From Vibrio sp. FE10 (GTDB lineage Bacteria; Pseudomonadota; Gammaproteobacteria; Enterobacterales; Vibrionaceae), in the NCBI RefSeq assembly GCF_030297155.1, contig NZ_AP028068.1, positions 186,001 through 250,000 of the forward strand: 64,000 nt of DNA. Direction: 5' to 3'. The translations under genes and the position numbers were made by a program. Positions 1-8,191 of this stretch are shown here, piece after piece; positions within the stretch are counted from its first letter, which is position 1; each line of letters starts with the position of its first letter. The notes below the pieces were generated by a model. That model did not search any database and was not told where the DNA came from. It saw nothing but the letters and a program-made list of their open reading frames with translations.

Positions 1-661
1 CCCTCTGTTGCGATGCGCCGAATGACGGTAGTATCGCCCTACCCTCACTGGCACTACTTTGATGCTTATGGGCCGGGGAAACTCAAGGCGGTATACCGCG
101 GGAACGGGATTCCACTGCCTTGGGGGAATATGAGAACGGTCGCCGACCCATGTCAACATTGGGCTGTGTTCCGTCGATTATCAGAGCCTCGAGCGGGTAG
201 CTCAGCTCAAATCTCCATTTTAAATGTGGGAGATGAGCCAAGAATCTACTGCTGTGAATCCATCAATATGACGGATCCTGCGGGTAACAATCGTGTGTTG
301 TGTGCTGGTATAGACTTAAACCCAGCGATTGATGCTCAAGGTGGTAATTCAAGAGACATCGCAGAGCAGCTTAAGGCTTCTTGCGTCAGCAATGGCGGCT
401 CGGTAGCAATACCACGTAACATCAAGAAAGATCTCACGACAGTAGCCAAGATTCTAAATATAAATTGGATTGAACGCGGGATCGAAACAGAGGCGAGGCT
501 TATCTGCTCCAGAGGGGGAGAATGTCCACGCCAACCAAGCTGCTATTCAAAGTGTGGTGAGGACTAGCGACCTTTTAGCGACTCTAATGCAGCAAAGCAA
601 CAATACGCTCTCAAATAAAAACATAGTGAATTCGTTTGCTATGTTCGATTCAAGAGCTTAG
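1..661 (+). pseudogene. partial, probably frameshifted protein of unknown function
   Basis: A reading frame is already open at the first base and runs to a stop at 567, so the true start lies outside the window. The visible part has several cysteines (near residues 47, 80, 81 and 97 counting from the ATG at 13), which may suggest an exported, disulfide-bonded protein. From about 480 the sense of this frame degrades into a Cys/Arg-rich tail. A second frame (470-661) there reads as ordinary hydrophilic protein and ends exactly at the edge of the inverted-repeat element. The simplest reading is a frameshift near 440-490 plus truncation by the repeat. I do not recognise the family. Confidence 0.4.
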
Positions 662-925
662 GGCGTGTTGATCTTTCGAGCTGATTTTTGCAGCGAGTTG
701 CTGGGTATTTATACAAGGCAGAGGCGTCGATGTGTAGTTAGCCTACATGAGAAGCCGATAACGTAGTAGAAATGACCAGCAAACGCTGCCCGAAGGGTTC
801 GGCTAAAAGCGTTTTACTCTTTGTTGAGGGAGATTTGCTTAGAATGACTAGGCTACTTCCCCCTCGCCGCGATTAAAACGCTTTTATCTCGAACAAAATT
901 TAACCACGAAAGGTCAACACGCCCT
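660..925. repeat. 266-bp MITE-like element with terminal inverted repeats
   Basis: The left end reads GGGCGTGTTGATCTTTCG (661-678). The right end (907-924) is its reverse complement except for one base, and the flanking A660/T925 extend the pairing. There is no transposase frame inside. The layout is that of a non-autonomous miniature element; I recall similar sequences scattered in Vibrio genomes, but cannot check this here. No clear target duplication is visible. The last base of the upstream stop codon belongs to the element. Confidence 0.7.
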
Positions 926-959
926 GGTAAAAATAACCAATAGAACTCAAAATTCAGGC

Positions 960-993
960 AAAAAAAAACCAATCACAATAAAGGTGATTGGTT
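960..993 (-). terminator. intrinsic terminator of the qrr RNA
   Basis: AACCAATCAC (967-976) pairs perfectly with GTGATTGGTT (984-993) around a 7-nt loop. On the minus strand the stem is followed by a run of T (complement of the A-run 960-968). Confidence 0.85.
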
Positions 994-1068
994 ATATATT
1001 TTGTGTGAACAATATGGGTTCACTAACAACGTCAGTTGGCTAGGTGACCCTCGGCTTAAGAAGGGTCA
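961..1068 (-). ncRNA. qrr: Qrr quorum-regulatory small RNA
   Basis: Read on the minus strand, the RNA starts TGACCC at 1068 and folds a first hairpin (GGTGACCC with GGGTCACC, 1043-1070). It then carries the hallmark Qrr pairing stretch CTAGCCAACTGACGTTGTTA (about 1023-1042) and ends in a T-rich intrinsic terminator. In vibrios Qrr RNAs are made at low cell density under phospho-LuxO and sigma-54. With Hfq they pair with mRNAs such as luxR/hapR, luxO and aphA. The length of about 108 nt fits the family. Which paralogue this is cannot be told here. No luxO or luxU gene lies beside it, unlike the qrr1 locus of V. cholerae. Confidence 0.93.
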
Positions 1069-1078
1069 CCATTACTAA

Positions 1079-1095
1079 TGCAGCAAGCGTGCCAA
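1079..1095 (-). promoter_or_regulatory. sigma-54 promoter of qrr
   Basis: On the minus strand TTGGCACGCTTGCTGCA has GG (-24) and GC (-12) separated by exactly 10 bases, as sigma-54 requires. The GC pair (1081-1080) lies 12 bases before the inferred +1 at 1068. Confidence 0.85.
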
Positions 1096-1169
1096 CTTTT
1101 TATCTACGTATTTACTACGCATCTGGACACGTATTAGACACGAATTACTGTTTATTTTGCAAAGTGGAA

Positions 1170-1182
1170 TTGCAAATTGCAA
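1170..1182. promoter_or_regulatory. LuxO-type binding site upstream of qrr
   Basis: TTGCAAATTGCAA is a palindrome of the TTGCA-N3-TGCAA type described for LuxO, about 105 bases upstream of the inferred qrr start. A second partial motif (TTTGCAAA) lies near 1157-1164. The assignment rests on motif memory and on the adjacent sigma-54 promoter. Confidence 0.65.
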
Positions 1183-1321
1183 AATAAAACAAAAACGCTA
1201 GTGATTATGTTGTTATTAAATAATGATTAACGTTCGATTAATCCTCTCAGAGCCTGTCACATCCCATTTACTCAGCCTATTTTCAATCTAACAACCCATA
1301 ATATTGCTATATAACACGCAT
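1183..1321. other. gene-free stretch upstream of the LuxO-type site
   Basis: AT-rich sequence between the LuxO-type site and the helicase terminator. No ORF with a ribosome site, no strong repeat and no further RNA was seen. Confidence 0.5.
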
Positions 1322-1358
1322 AAAAAAACGCGAACATTGAGTATCAACATTCGCGTTT
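1322..1358 (-). terminator. intrinsic terminator of rhlE
   Basis: AAACGCGAA (1326-1334) pairs with TTCGCGTTT (1350-1358), and the minus strand then runs into seven T. It lies about 140 bases past the helicase stop codon. Confidence 0.75.
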
Positions 1359-1496
1359 CATTGGGTTCGATTCAAAGCTTCTAATGTATAGCTGCTAGTT
1401 TCTAACGTATATCTATTAGTTTCTAACTGCTCATTGCAGAAGGTGGCTTTCTCAAAAAGCGACCTTCGCAGAAATCAACTTCAACTGAACTTGTCT

Positions 1497-3119
1497 TTAC
1501 TTTTGAGCAGCAGGCTTAGAACGATTTCTAGATGGCTTGCTACCAGACGGTTTGTTCGTCGAAGGTTTATTGCCAGAAGGCTTGTTAGACGCTGATTGGT
1601 TTGATGAACGGCCAGGGCCGTAGCTACCACCGTAACCTGATTTCTTAGGCTTACCAGCACCGTTTTGACCGCCTGAATTGGTGTTCTTCTCAGCACCTCC
1701 AGCAGCATTACCGCGCTTGTAGTTGCTACCATTGTTTCTTACAGACTTATCATCACCAGCAACTGCAGAGTTGCTGTCAGAACCTTTGTTACCTGAGTTA
1801 GGCTTGTTCGCATTTGGCTTACGCTTAGGAGCAGAACCTGAACCAGAAACATGACGCTTGTTCTTACCTGCCGGTTTGTGCCCGCGAGCATTGTCACCAG
1901 AACGTTGACCATCAGAATGTTCGCGTGTCTTTTTCGGCTTCTTAGGCTTAATCGGGCGCGAATCCAAACGAGATTCAGGCAGTTTGTTTACAGGTGCAAA
2001 ACCTTCAAGTTCACGGCGCTCAAGTACTTGCTGAATAAGGCGCTCGATACCAAACAGTTCACCCACTTCATCAGCACAAACCAGTGAAATTGCTTTACCC
2101 ACTTCACCAGCACGGCCAGTACGACCAATACGGTGAACGTAATCTTCTGATACGTTTGGAAGGTCGAAATTCACTACTTGAGGCAGTTGCGGAATATCGA
2201 TACCACGAGCTGCAATATCTGTTGCCACTAATACGCGTACTTTACCCGTTTTGAAGTTCTCTAGGGCTTTAGTACGCGCGCCTTGGCTCTTGTTGCCATG
2301 AATAGGTGCCGCTGAGATGCCTTGCTCGTCAAGGAAGTGAGAAAGCTTGTTCGCACCGTGTTTCGTTTTACTGAACACGAGCACTTGTCGCCAATCATTA
2401 TCTTTGATCAGCTTAGCGAGCATTGGTGCTTTTTTCTTTTTATCTACTGGATAAATACTCTGTTCAACAGTTGGTGCCGTTGAGTTTGCAGGGCTTACCG
2501 AGATTTCAACTGGGTTGTTTACTAAGCCTTTAGCCAAGCCACGAATATCATCAGAGAACGTTGCTGAGAACAGTAGGTTCTGACGTTTCTTAGGCAAGAA
2601 AGCCAAGATCTTACGGATATCGCGAATGAAACCCATGTCTAGCATGCGGTCGGCTTCATCTAACACTAGGATCTCTAGTTGATCAAAACGGACTGCGTTT
2701 TGGTTGTATAGATCAAGCAGACGACCCGGCGTTGCCACCAGCACATCACTGCCTTTACGCAGTTTTTGCATCTGAGGATTAATTTTCACGCCACCAAACA
2801 CAACCGTAGAAGTCAGAGGTAGATTGATACCGTACTTAACCACACTGCCATTTACTTGCGCAGCAAGCTCACGAGTCGGTGTTAGCACTAGCGCACGAAC
2901 TTGGTTCTGACGTACGCGAGGGCCTTTTGATAACATTTCAAGAATAGGTAGCGTGAAGCCAGCAGTTTTACCTGTACCTGTTTGAGCAGCGGCCATTACA
3001 TCTTTGCCCGTTAGGACAGCTGGTACGGCTTTCTCTTGGATTGGTGATGGCTTATCGTAACCTTGTGCTTCAATAGCTTTAAGGATCGGTTCAGAAAGGC
3101 CCAGGGAGGTAAAACTCAT
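1497..3119 (-). CDS. rhlE: ATP-dependent RNA helicase RhlE (DEAD-box)
   Basis: A 540-aa DEAD-box RNA helicase. The core carries the family motifs in order: Q motif (PSPIQ, about 24-28), motif I AQTGTGKT (45-52), PTREL (81-85), DEAD (154-157), SAT (185-187) and HRIGRTGR (329-336). From about residue 395 the chain becomes a long Lys/Asn/Gly/Ser-rich basic tail, as in RhlE proteins, where such tails bind RNA. These cytoplasmic enzymes remodel RNA duplexes in ribosome assembly and RNA decay; the particular substrate is not visible here. It is a single gene with its own terminator downstream. Confidence 0.93.
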   Translation of the reverse strand: MSFTSLGLSEPILKAIEAQGYDKPSPIQEKAVPAVLTGKDVMAAAQTGTGKTAGFTLPILEMLSKGPRVRQNQVRALVLTPTRELAAQVNGSVVKYGINLPLTSTVVFGGVKINPQMQKLRKGSDVLVATPGRLLDLYNQNAVRFDQLEILVLDEADRMLDMGFIRDIRKILAFLPKKRQNLLFSATFSDDIRGLAKGLVNNPVEISVSPANSTAPTVEQSIYPVDKKKKAPMLAKLIKDNDWRQVLVFSKTKHGANKLSHFLDEQGISAAPIHGNKSQGARTKALENFKTGKVRVLVATDIAARGIDIPQLPQVVNFDLPNVSEDYVHRIGRTGRAGEVGKAISLVCADEVGELFGIERLIQQVLERRELEGFAPVNKLPESRLDSRPIKPKKPKKTREHSDGQRSGDNARGHKPAGKNKRHVSGSGSAPKRKPNANKPNSGNKGSDSNSAVAGDDKSVRNNGSNYKRGNAAGGAEKNTNSGGQNGAGKPKKSGYGGSYGPGRSSNQSASNKPSGNKPSTNKPSGSKPSRNRSKPAAQK

Positions 3120-3283
3120 AGATTATTTTCTCAGTTGAATAACATTTAGTATGAGCAACACCCCGCGAAGACGCATTGCTACAGCTTTTGCTTATCAATT
3201 AAATTGATACGAAGCAAAGCGCGGTATTCTGAGGCTTTTCCCCACATTCAGCAACTAAATTCTAATCGTAGCTCAAATTCAAC

Positions 3284-4639
3284 CTAGATAACTTGTCGCT
3301 TCTGTTCGTACATTTTTTCATCAGCTGCTTTCAAGAGCGCATCAACGTCATCGTAGTTATTATTATGGATAATCCAACCAACACTAATTCGAAGATAAAT
3401 AGAGTGCGCTTCATAGACAACGGGTGTGGTACATATCGCTCTTCTAAGTTTAGCCACAATCGAAGAGGCATGTTGTTCATCTATGATGCGGGGTAGCAAG
3501 ACTAAGAACTCATCGCCCCCGATCCTTGCGACGAGATCTGAAACACGCAATTCACTCTTAATACGCTTAGCACACTCAATTAACACCTGATCGCCAGCAG
3601 CATGGCCAAAAGTGTCATTGATCGCTTTAAACCCATCGAGATCGATATTCACAACGGCAAAGGTTCTCGCTCTCTGCTTTTGCGTGACCTTGAATGCCTG
3701 CTTTAAGCTATACATGAAGTATCGGCGATTCGGCAACATGGTGAGTTCATCATGCATAGAGCGGCTATCGGCAATGCGGTACAGGCGATAAATGGTCATA
3801 AAGGCAATCGCCAACACAAGCATAATGGTGTAACCCACCAGCCTGACAATTTGAATTCGATACCAAGGCACATCCATCAACACATGTTCGTTCCCAGAGA
3901 GCGCCAAAAACCAACCGCCATAAGGGAAGTTCACTTGCTCAGTGGCAAACGCATTCGTAAATACATGTTGTTCACCGTGGAAGATAGGCCCCTCTTTACC
4001 TGAACTGTTCGCGCCACGAATCGCAAGTTCATATTTGTTTTCAATCTTGCCAATACCGACGTCTTCATACAGCTCATCAAGATCAATCACTGCACTAGAC
4101 ACTCCCCAATAGTCTTGATTAAAAGGAGGGTCTCTGAAAATAGGTGTGCGCGTAATCAAGGCTTGCCCACCTTGAAACAGGTCAAAGGGTCCAGCGATAA
4201 AGGTATTGCCAATATTTCGCGCTATTTCAACCGACTCCCACTGGGTTGGATGATCGCGATAATCAATACCCAGGATCTGCTCATTGCCTTCCATTGGATA
4301 AACGAAATTAAGGATGTCATCTTCAGCGAGGCCAATCAGGCGAATGTGGTACCCATCTCGAATGATGTTTTGGGCGATTTTGTCCCAACTTTTCATATCG
4401 CTGTCTGGGTTTATCGTCACAAGCGTAGAGAAATTATTGAGGATATACATATCCGATACGATCGCGGCTTCTATGCGAGATCGAATGATGGAAAGCTGCT
4501 TTTTTGCCTCAGAGTATGATTCATTTTTGAGGAAGGTTAATTGCTTGGCGTGAAAAACCTCTATGGCGGTTACCACCACCAAGAACAACAATAAAGATAA
4601 TAATTTGGCAGGCCACTGCTTGCTAGAACGACTGGGCAT
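3284..4639 (-). CDS. membrane-bound diguanylate cyclase with CHASE-type sensor
   Basis: A 451-aa protein with two membrane segments (about 11-29 and 264-285) enclosing a periplasmic domain of some 230 residues. That domain has the LGIDYRDHP-like signature of CHASE sensors. The cytoplasmic C-terminus is a GGDEF domain with an intact GGDEF motif (374-378), so it should make c-di-GMP from two GTP. An RxxD inhibitory site (RVSD, 365-368) sits five residues before the motif, so feedback inhibition by product is likely. It stands alone, with no partner gene. The periplasmic ligand is unknown. Confidence 0.9.
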   Translation of the reverse strand: MPSRSSKQWPAKLLSLLLFLVVVTAIEVFHAKQLTFLKNESYSEAKKQLSIIRSRIEAAIVSDMYILNNFSTLVTINPDSDMKSWDKIAQNIIRDGYHIRLIGLAEDDILNFVYPMEGNEQILGIDYRDHPTQWESVEIARNIGNTFIAGPFDLFQGGQALITRTPIFRDPPFNQDYWGVSSAVIDLDELYEDVGIGKIENKYELAIRGANSSGKEGPIFHGEQHVFTNAFATEQVNFPYGGWFLALSGNEHVLMDVPWYRIQIVRLVGYTIMLVLAIAFMTIYRLYRIADSRSMHDELTMLPNRRYFMYSLKQAFKVTQKQRARTFAVVNIDLDGFKAINDTFGHAAGDQVLIECAKRIKSELRVSDLVARIGGDEFLVLLPRIIDEQHASSIVAKLRRAICTTPVVYEAHSIYLRISVGWIIHNNNYDDVDALLKAADEKMYEQKRQVI

Positions 4640-4925
4640 TTACGAACCTCTAACACTTTTGTTCTGTTTACTGCCTTAAATCGGCTCATTTCTGGCTAAT
4701 TCGTTCAGTATGCCGACAAGCAACTAAAAATCCACACTTTGCGTCGGGTCTCAGTTCATTATTGAGCGATTCATCACTTCACCGTGAGTTAACTACACTG
4801 ATTATTAAATCAAAAAACCTTAATGAACCTTATAAAGCTTACATTGTATTGACCCAAACCTTACATTAAAGGATTCATCAATGTTATTTTATACTTACCA
4901 TTAATCAGCTTGGTACCTTACGAAC

Positions 4926-6128
4926 ATGAAGCTAAAAACGCTAACTCTGTGCACATTGTTATCAGCCTCCGTTGCAGTTGCGGTTCACGCACAAGCAACG
5001 TCTAATGCGCAAACAAACTTTGACACACAACAGCCTGTTAACATACAAGAGAACAAACAAGCAACAAGCGTACCAAATGTTTCGTCCCCTGCTGATTCTC
5101 TCGACTCTCAAGAACAATCTTTCAAGCAATCTGCCAACCTGATTCGCACGACCTACGAAAGCCAACTTTATACCCTGCCCGCTTTCAAAGAGGGTCACTA
5201 TGGTTTGCGTATGTATCGACAAACATTAGACGATAAATATTCTGCAGCGGTGTGGAGTGACATGGCGCGGGTATCGAGCAAGCTCAGCCGCCTGTCTAAT
5301 GATGTTCAAACCATGGAACAGATCGTACTTTACTCAGAAAAGCGCGTGGCTTCGTATGTGGGTGATGACGACGAACGCAGTGTTCGACGCTACAACATCA
5401 CCAAGCACATGCCAGAATATCTGTACCTCGGCGTTGACCTTCTTGGCTCTATGGCGCGTGCCAATGAGTACGGTTTAGAACACAAGAACGATGCCAAACT
5501 ACGTGAAATCATTCGTCGCTATGACTTCTCTCGCTACGTAACCAATGAAGACATGATAAAAGCCTGGGCAGCACAATTAGCTAATCAGGTTTACTGGCTG
5601 CGCCAACTGGGTGAGCAAGATGTCGTTGACCAGTTCGTCGACACTTTCAAAAAAGCGTACCCAGACGACAAAGACAAGAAGCTTTCAAGCCAGCAGTACG
5701 GCAATAAAATCTATGGTATGACACATGTGATCTTTGGTGATTCGGAATATTACCAACACCAAGTCAGCGAGCAAGAACACCAATGGATCTACGATTACTT
5801 CAGAGAGAACATCGATACCATTCTATTGCGCGCTAAAGAAGATGTGATTGCAGAGGTTGGATTGACCTTCTTGCTTGCAGGCTTAGAAGATGACCCGGTT
5901 GTAGAGAAAACTCGACTCGCGATCCAAGCCTCAATCGATGAGAAGTACGGGATGATTCCTTCAATCACTGGTGATTTTGACCTTGAATACGGCGAACACC
6001 GCAACGTGTTGGCGATCATGCTGCTCGATTGGCAACAAGTGAACGAAGCACCGACGTTAAAAGGTAATCCTAAGGTGTTTACTACGATTCCGTATGGGCT
6101 AATTGAAAACCAGCCATTGAGTAAATAG
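4926..6128 (+). CDS. exported DUF3541-family protein
   Basis: A 400-aa protein with a clear signal peptide (cleavage near residues 20-22, after AVHA). The mature chain is hydrophilic and alpha-helical-looking, with no obvious catalytic motif. Length and sequence style match DUF3541 (recalled as 369-401 aa, found mainly in vibrios), whose function is unknown to me. It is transcribed alone. Its natural intrinsic terminator now lies beyond IS copy 1 (7468-7504), because the IS inserted 21 bases after the stop codon. Confidence 0.75.
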   Translation: MKLKTLTLCTLLSASVAVAVHAQATSNAQTNFDTQQPVNIQENKQATSVPNVSSPADSLDSQEQSFKQSANLIRTTYESQLYTLPAFKEGHYGLRMYRQTLDDKYSAAVWSDMARVSSKLSRLSNDVQTMEQIVLYSEKRVASYVGDDDERSVRRYNITKHMPEYLYLGVDLLGSMARANEYGLEHKNDAKLREIIRRYDFSRYVTNEDMIKAWAAQLANQVYWLRQLGEQDVVDQFVDTFKKAYPDDKDKKLSSQQYGNKIYGMTHVIFGDSEYYQHQVSEQEHQWIYDYFRENIDTILLRAKEDVIAEVGLTFLLAGLEDDPVVEKTRLAIQASIDEKYGMIPSITGDFDLEYGEHRNVLAIMLLDWQQVNEAPTLKGNPKVFTTIPYGLIENQPLSK

Positions 6129-6177
6129 AGACTCCGGAGTTCATCTATATGTCTCGTCCTAAAATACGTTGACGATT

Positions 6178-6993
6178 TTAGTAAGCCAGTAACGCAAGTT
6201 GCTGGCTTTTTTCATGCATCTTATTTGGCGTATTCATACCTAGGCTGAGATGTGGCCTCATTTCGTTGTACGTATATATTGACTCTTCAACAAGTGTTTT
6301 CAACTCGCGAAGATCTTTGCACTGAGTAAGCAAGAACTCTTGCTTGAGGATACCATTGACCCGCTCAGCTAACGCGTTTTGGTAGCAGTCATAACCATCA
6401 GTCATTGATGGAGTTATACCATGCTTTTTAAGTTTCTCTTGATAGAGGTTTGAGCAATACTGAAGCCCTCTATCTGAGTGATGGATTGTCGCATGACAAT
6501 AACATCGAGTTTTTACCGTCATATCTAAAGCCTTCACAACATCGCTCGCTTTCATTTCATTGCTAACTTCATACCCCATGATTTTACGGCTGAAGGCATC
6601 GGTAACCAATGACAAGTAGTGAACGCCCTCGTTTGACTGAACATAAGTGATGTCGCTCACCAGAACTTCTTCTGGTTTTGACGGAACGACTTCTTTTAGC
6701 AAGTTCGGATGTTTTTTCATCCAGTGTCTGCTGTTCGTTGTTTTGGTGTAACTTCGTTTCGGCTTAACGAGTAAGCGCTCTTCTCTGAGGTAATTAAACA
6801 AAGCATCACGGCCAAGTTTTATTCCCTTAGCTATCAACTTCGGCTTCAGTAAGAAATAGAGCTTACGAGCTCCCAGCCGAGGCATGAATCGTCTTATCTC
6901 AAGCACCATCCCTTTCACAGGAGCAAGCACAGCCTGACGAGTGGTCTCACGCTTTTCTCTCTGATAGACACACTGACGAGATATATTGAGCAA
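6178..6993 (-). CDS. IS3-family transposase OrfB (DDE integrase), copy 1
   Basis: The catalytic half of an IS3-type transposase. It has an HTH_21-like start and an rve integrase domain with the DDE triad visible as D in SDITYVQ, D in HHSDRGLQY and E in NALAERVNG. The annotated 271-aa frame begins at a TTG. The same frame stays open upstream through the end of OrfA and reads there like a normal OrfB N-terminus (SLSKACSLL). The active enzyme is therefore probably an OrfAB fusion made by a -1 ribosomal frameshift near the AAAAAG run (about 7025-7030). Both copies encode identical proteins. Confidence 0.93.
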   Translation of the reverse strand: MLNISRQCVYQREKRETTRQAVLAPVKGMVLEIRRFMPRLGARKLYFLLKPKLIAKGIKLGRDALFNYLREERLLVKPKRSYTKTTNSRHWMKKHPNLLKEVVPSKPEEVLVSDITYVQSNEGVHYLSLVTDAFSRKIMGYEVSNEMKASDVVKALDMTVKTRCYCHATIHHSDRGLQYCSNLYQEKLKKHGITPSMTDGYDCYQNALAERVNGILKQEFLLTQCKDLRELKTLVEESIYTYNEMRPHLSLGMNTPNKMHEKSQQLALLAY

Positions 6994-7013
6994 TGAACAA
7001 GCTTTACTTAAGC

Positions 7014-7421
7014 TTACTTTCTTCTCTTTTTGAAGGCTTCTTGCTCCTTCGCTATATACTTTTTTCTTAGCGACATCCCGTGCTCAGCATCAAGAATATC
7101 AACAACCCTATTGAGAAGAAGGCATCTGAGACGTTCATCTTCGAGTTCTTGTTCAAGTCGTTTTATTTTTTGGGCAGGCGTTTCATTCGCTCTCGGTGAT
7201 TTAGGCATCGTGTTCTTCCTTGGGTTGGTAGTCCAATCCATTTTGCCATGCTTTCTTAACCAAGTAAGAACAGTCGAACGACCTTGTATGCCGTAAATTG
7301 ATTGGGCTTGTTTATAGGTCATGTCGCCCTTTTCGATGGCGTCTACAACCTGTAATTTAAAGCCTAGTGTGTAATCACGCTGAGTGCGCTTAACGTGGTG
7401 TTTATTTGGAATGGTCATCAT
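7014..7421 (-). CDS. IS3-family transposase OrfA (helix-turn-helix), copy 1
   Basis: A 135-aa protein with an N-terminal helix-turn-helix (YTLGFKLQVVDAIEKGD onward), which binds the IS ends in this family, and a C-terminal Leu/Arg-rich coiled coil for multimerisation. It ends in a Lys/Arg run encoded by the A-rich sequence where a -1 frameshift into OrfB is expected. OrfA alone usually acts as a regulator of transposition. Confidence 0.9.
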   Translation of the reverse strand: MMTIPNKHHVKRTQRDYTLGFKLQVVDAIEKGDMTYKQAQSIYGIQGRSTVLTWLRKHGKMDWTTNPRKNTMPKSPRANETPAQKIKRLEQELEDERLRCLLLNRVVDILDAEHGMSLRKKYIAKEQEAFKKRRK

Positions 7422-7467
7422 TAGTCCTCAATGTGTAAACACATTTCAGGACGGGACAATAAAACCT

Positions 7468-7504
7468 AAAAAGCCGCAAACCTCTCAAGGTCTGCGGCTT
7501 TTTA
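7468..7504. terminator. bidirectional intrinsic terminator
   Basis: AAAAAGCCGCA pairs with TGCGGCTTTTT around an AACC...GGT inner stem. It would end both the DUF3541 gene from the left (before the IS arrived) and the methyltransferase gene from the right. Confidence 0.8.
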
Positions 7505-7573
7505 TTGTTTGCTACGTCAATACTCGTATCAAAAGTTGTTAATATCAACACCTGCGTAAAGATAAAGACGACA

Positions 7574-8191
7574 TCAATCCCCTGTCACCGCTTTGTTCAT
7601 CACTATCGTGAAATCTCCTTCTGCATAGCCTTCTATCAGAGAGACATCGTCACACAGGATTTTACAGAAGCGATAAACACCTTGAGGGTGATAACTCATT
7701 AAAGTATTACGCGAAGGATATTGGCTTGAATTGAGAAGGTTAAAAATCACAGTCTGATTCGCCAACTCAAACATACGAGTGATCATATTTGTTAGGTAAT
7801 CAGAATCGCGAGAGATGTAGTTCAGTGAGCCACTTGCGATAACCACGTCGTGCGCTTCGAGACTCATCTTACTCATGTCACCCGATAAAAACTGGCAGCG
7901 TTGTTCTGTGTAATTTTGCTTGGCCTTTTTTAGGAAGTCCGCGTGTTGATCAACGCCCGTGTAAGATTGAATTCGATAGATACTGTCGAGCAGTTCAAAC
8001 AACTCTCCGTAGCCACACCCCAAATCCAAAACACTCTTCTTCTCAAAGTCGGCCGAGCGAGCGATCACTTCAAAGCGACATAATTGACTCTCTTCGTTCG
8101 TCCAGCCTAATGCTTTAGCCTTATCGCCGTTCGAGCGGTTTGTCTGCTTTCGGTGGTACCAATACACCTTGAAACGATCACGCCAGTGCAT
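7574..8191 (-). CDS. class I SAM-dependent methyltransferase
   Basis: About 205 aa from the ATG at 8191. The SAM-binding motif I is clear (SVLDLGCGYGE). It is followed by an acidic ribose-binding residue (GVDQH), the GDM loop and the IASGSLNYI post-motif. The ATG overlaps the stop of the histidine kinase gene by one base (TAATG), so the two are translationally coupled; a TTG 18 bases earlier is less likely. It is last in the RND efflux / two-component transcription unit. The substrate is unknown. A role in modifying an exported compound, or a simple passenger, are both possible. Confidence 0.85.
   Translation of the reverse strand: MHWRDRFKVYWYHRKQTNRSNGDKAKALGWTNEESQLCRFEVIARSADFEKKSVLDLGCGYGELFELLDSIYRIQSYTGVDQHADFLKKAKQNYTEQRCQFLSGDMSKMSLEAHDVVIASGSLNYISRDSDYLTNMITRMFELANQTVIFNLLNSSQYPSRNTLMSYHPQGVYRFCKILCDDVSLIEGYAEGDFTIVMNKAVTGD

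Larger units (their letters stand above)
6150..7458 (-). mobile_element. IS3-family insertion sequence, copy 1
   Basis: 1309 bp bounded by imperfect inverted ends TGTCTCGTCC and GGACGGGACA, with a 3-bp target duplication ATA (6147-6149 and 7459-7461). It carries an OrfA/OrfB transposase pair on the minus strand. Copy 2 at 43675-44983 has the same length, orientation and encoded proteins. Copy 1 lies between the DUF3541 gene and that gene's terminator. Ends, length and 3-bp duplication are typical of the IS3 family. Confidence 0.95.

Noticed and set aside
1481..1732. Minus-strand frame overlapping the rhlE tail
   Set aside because: A shadow of the repetitive 3' end of the helicase gene.
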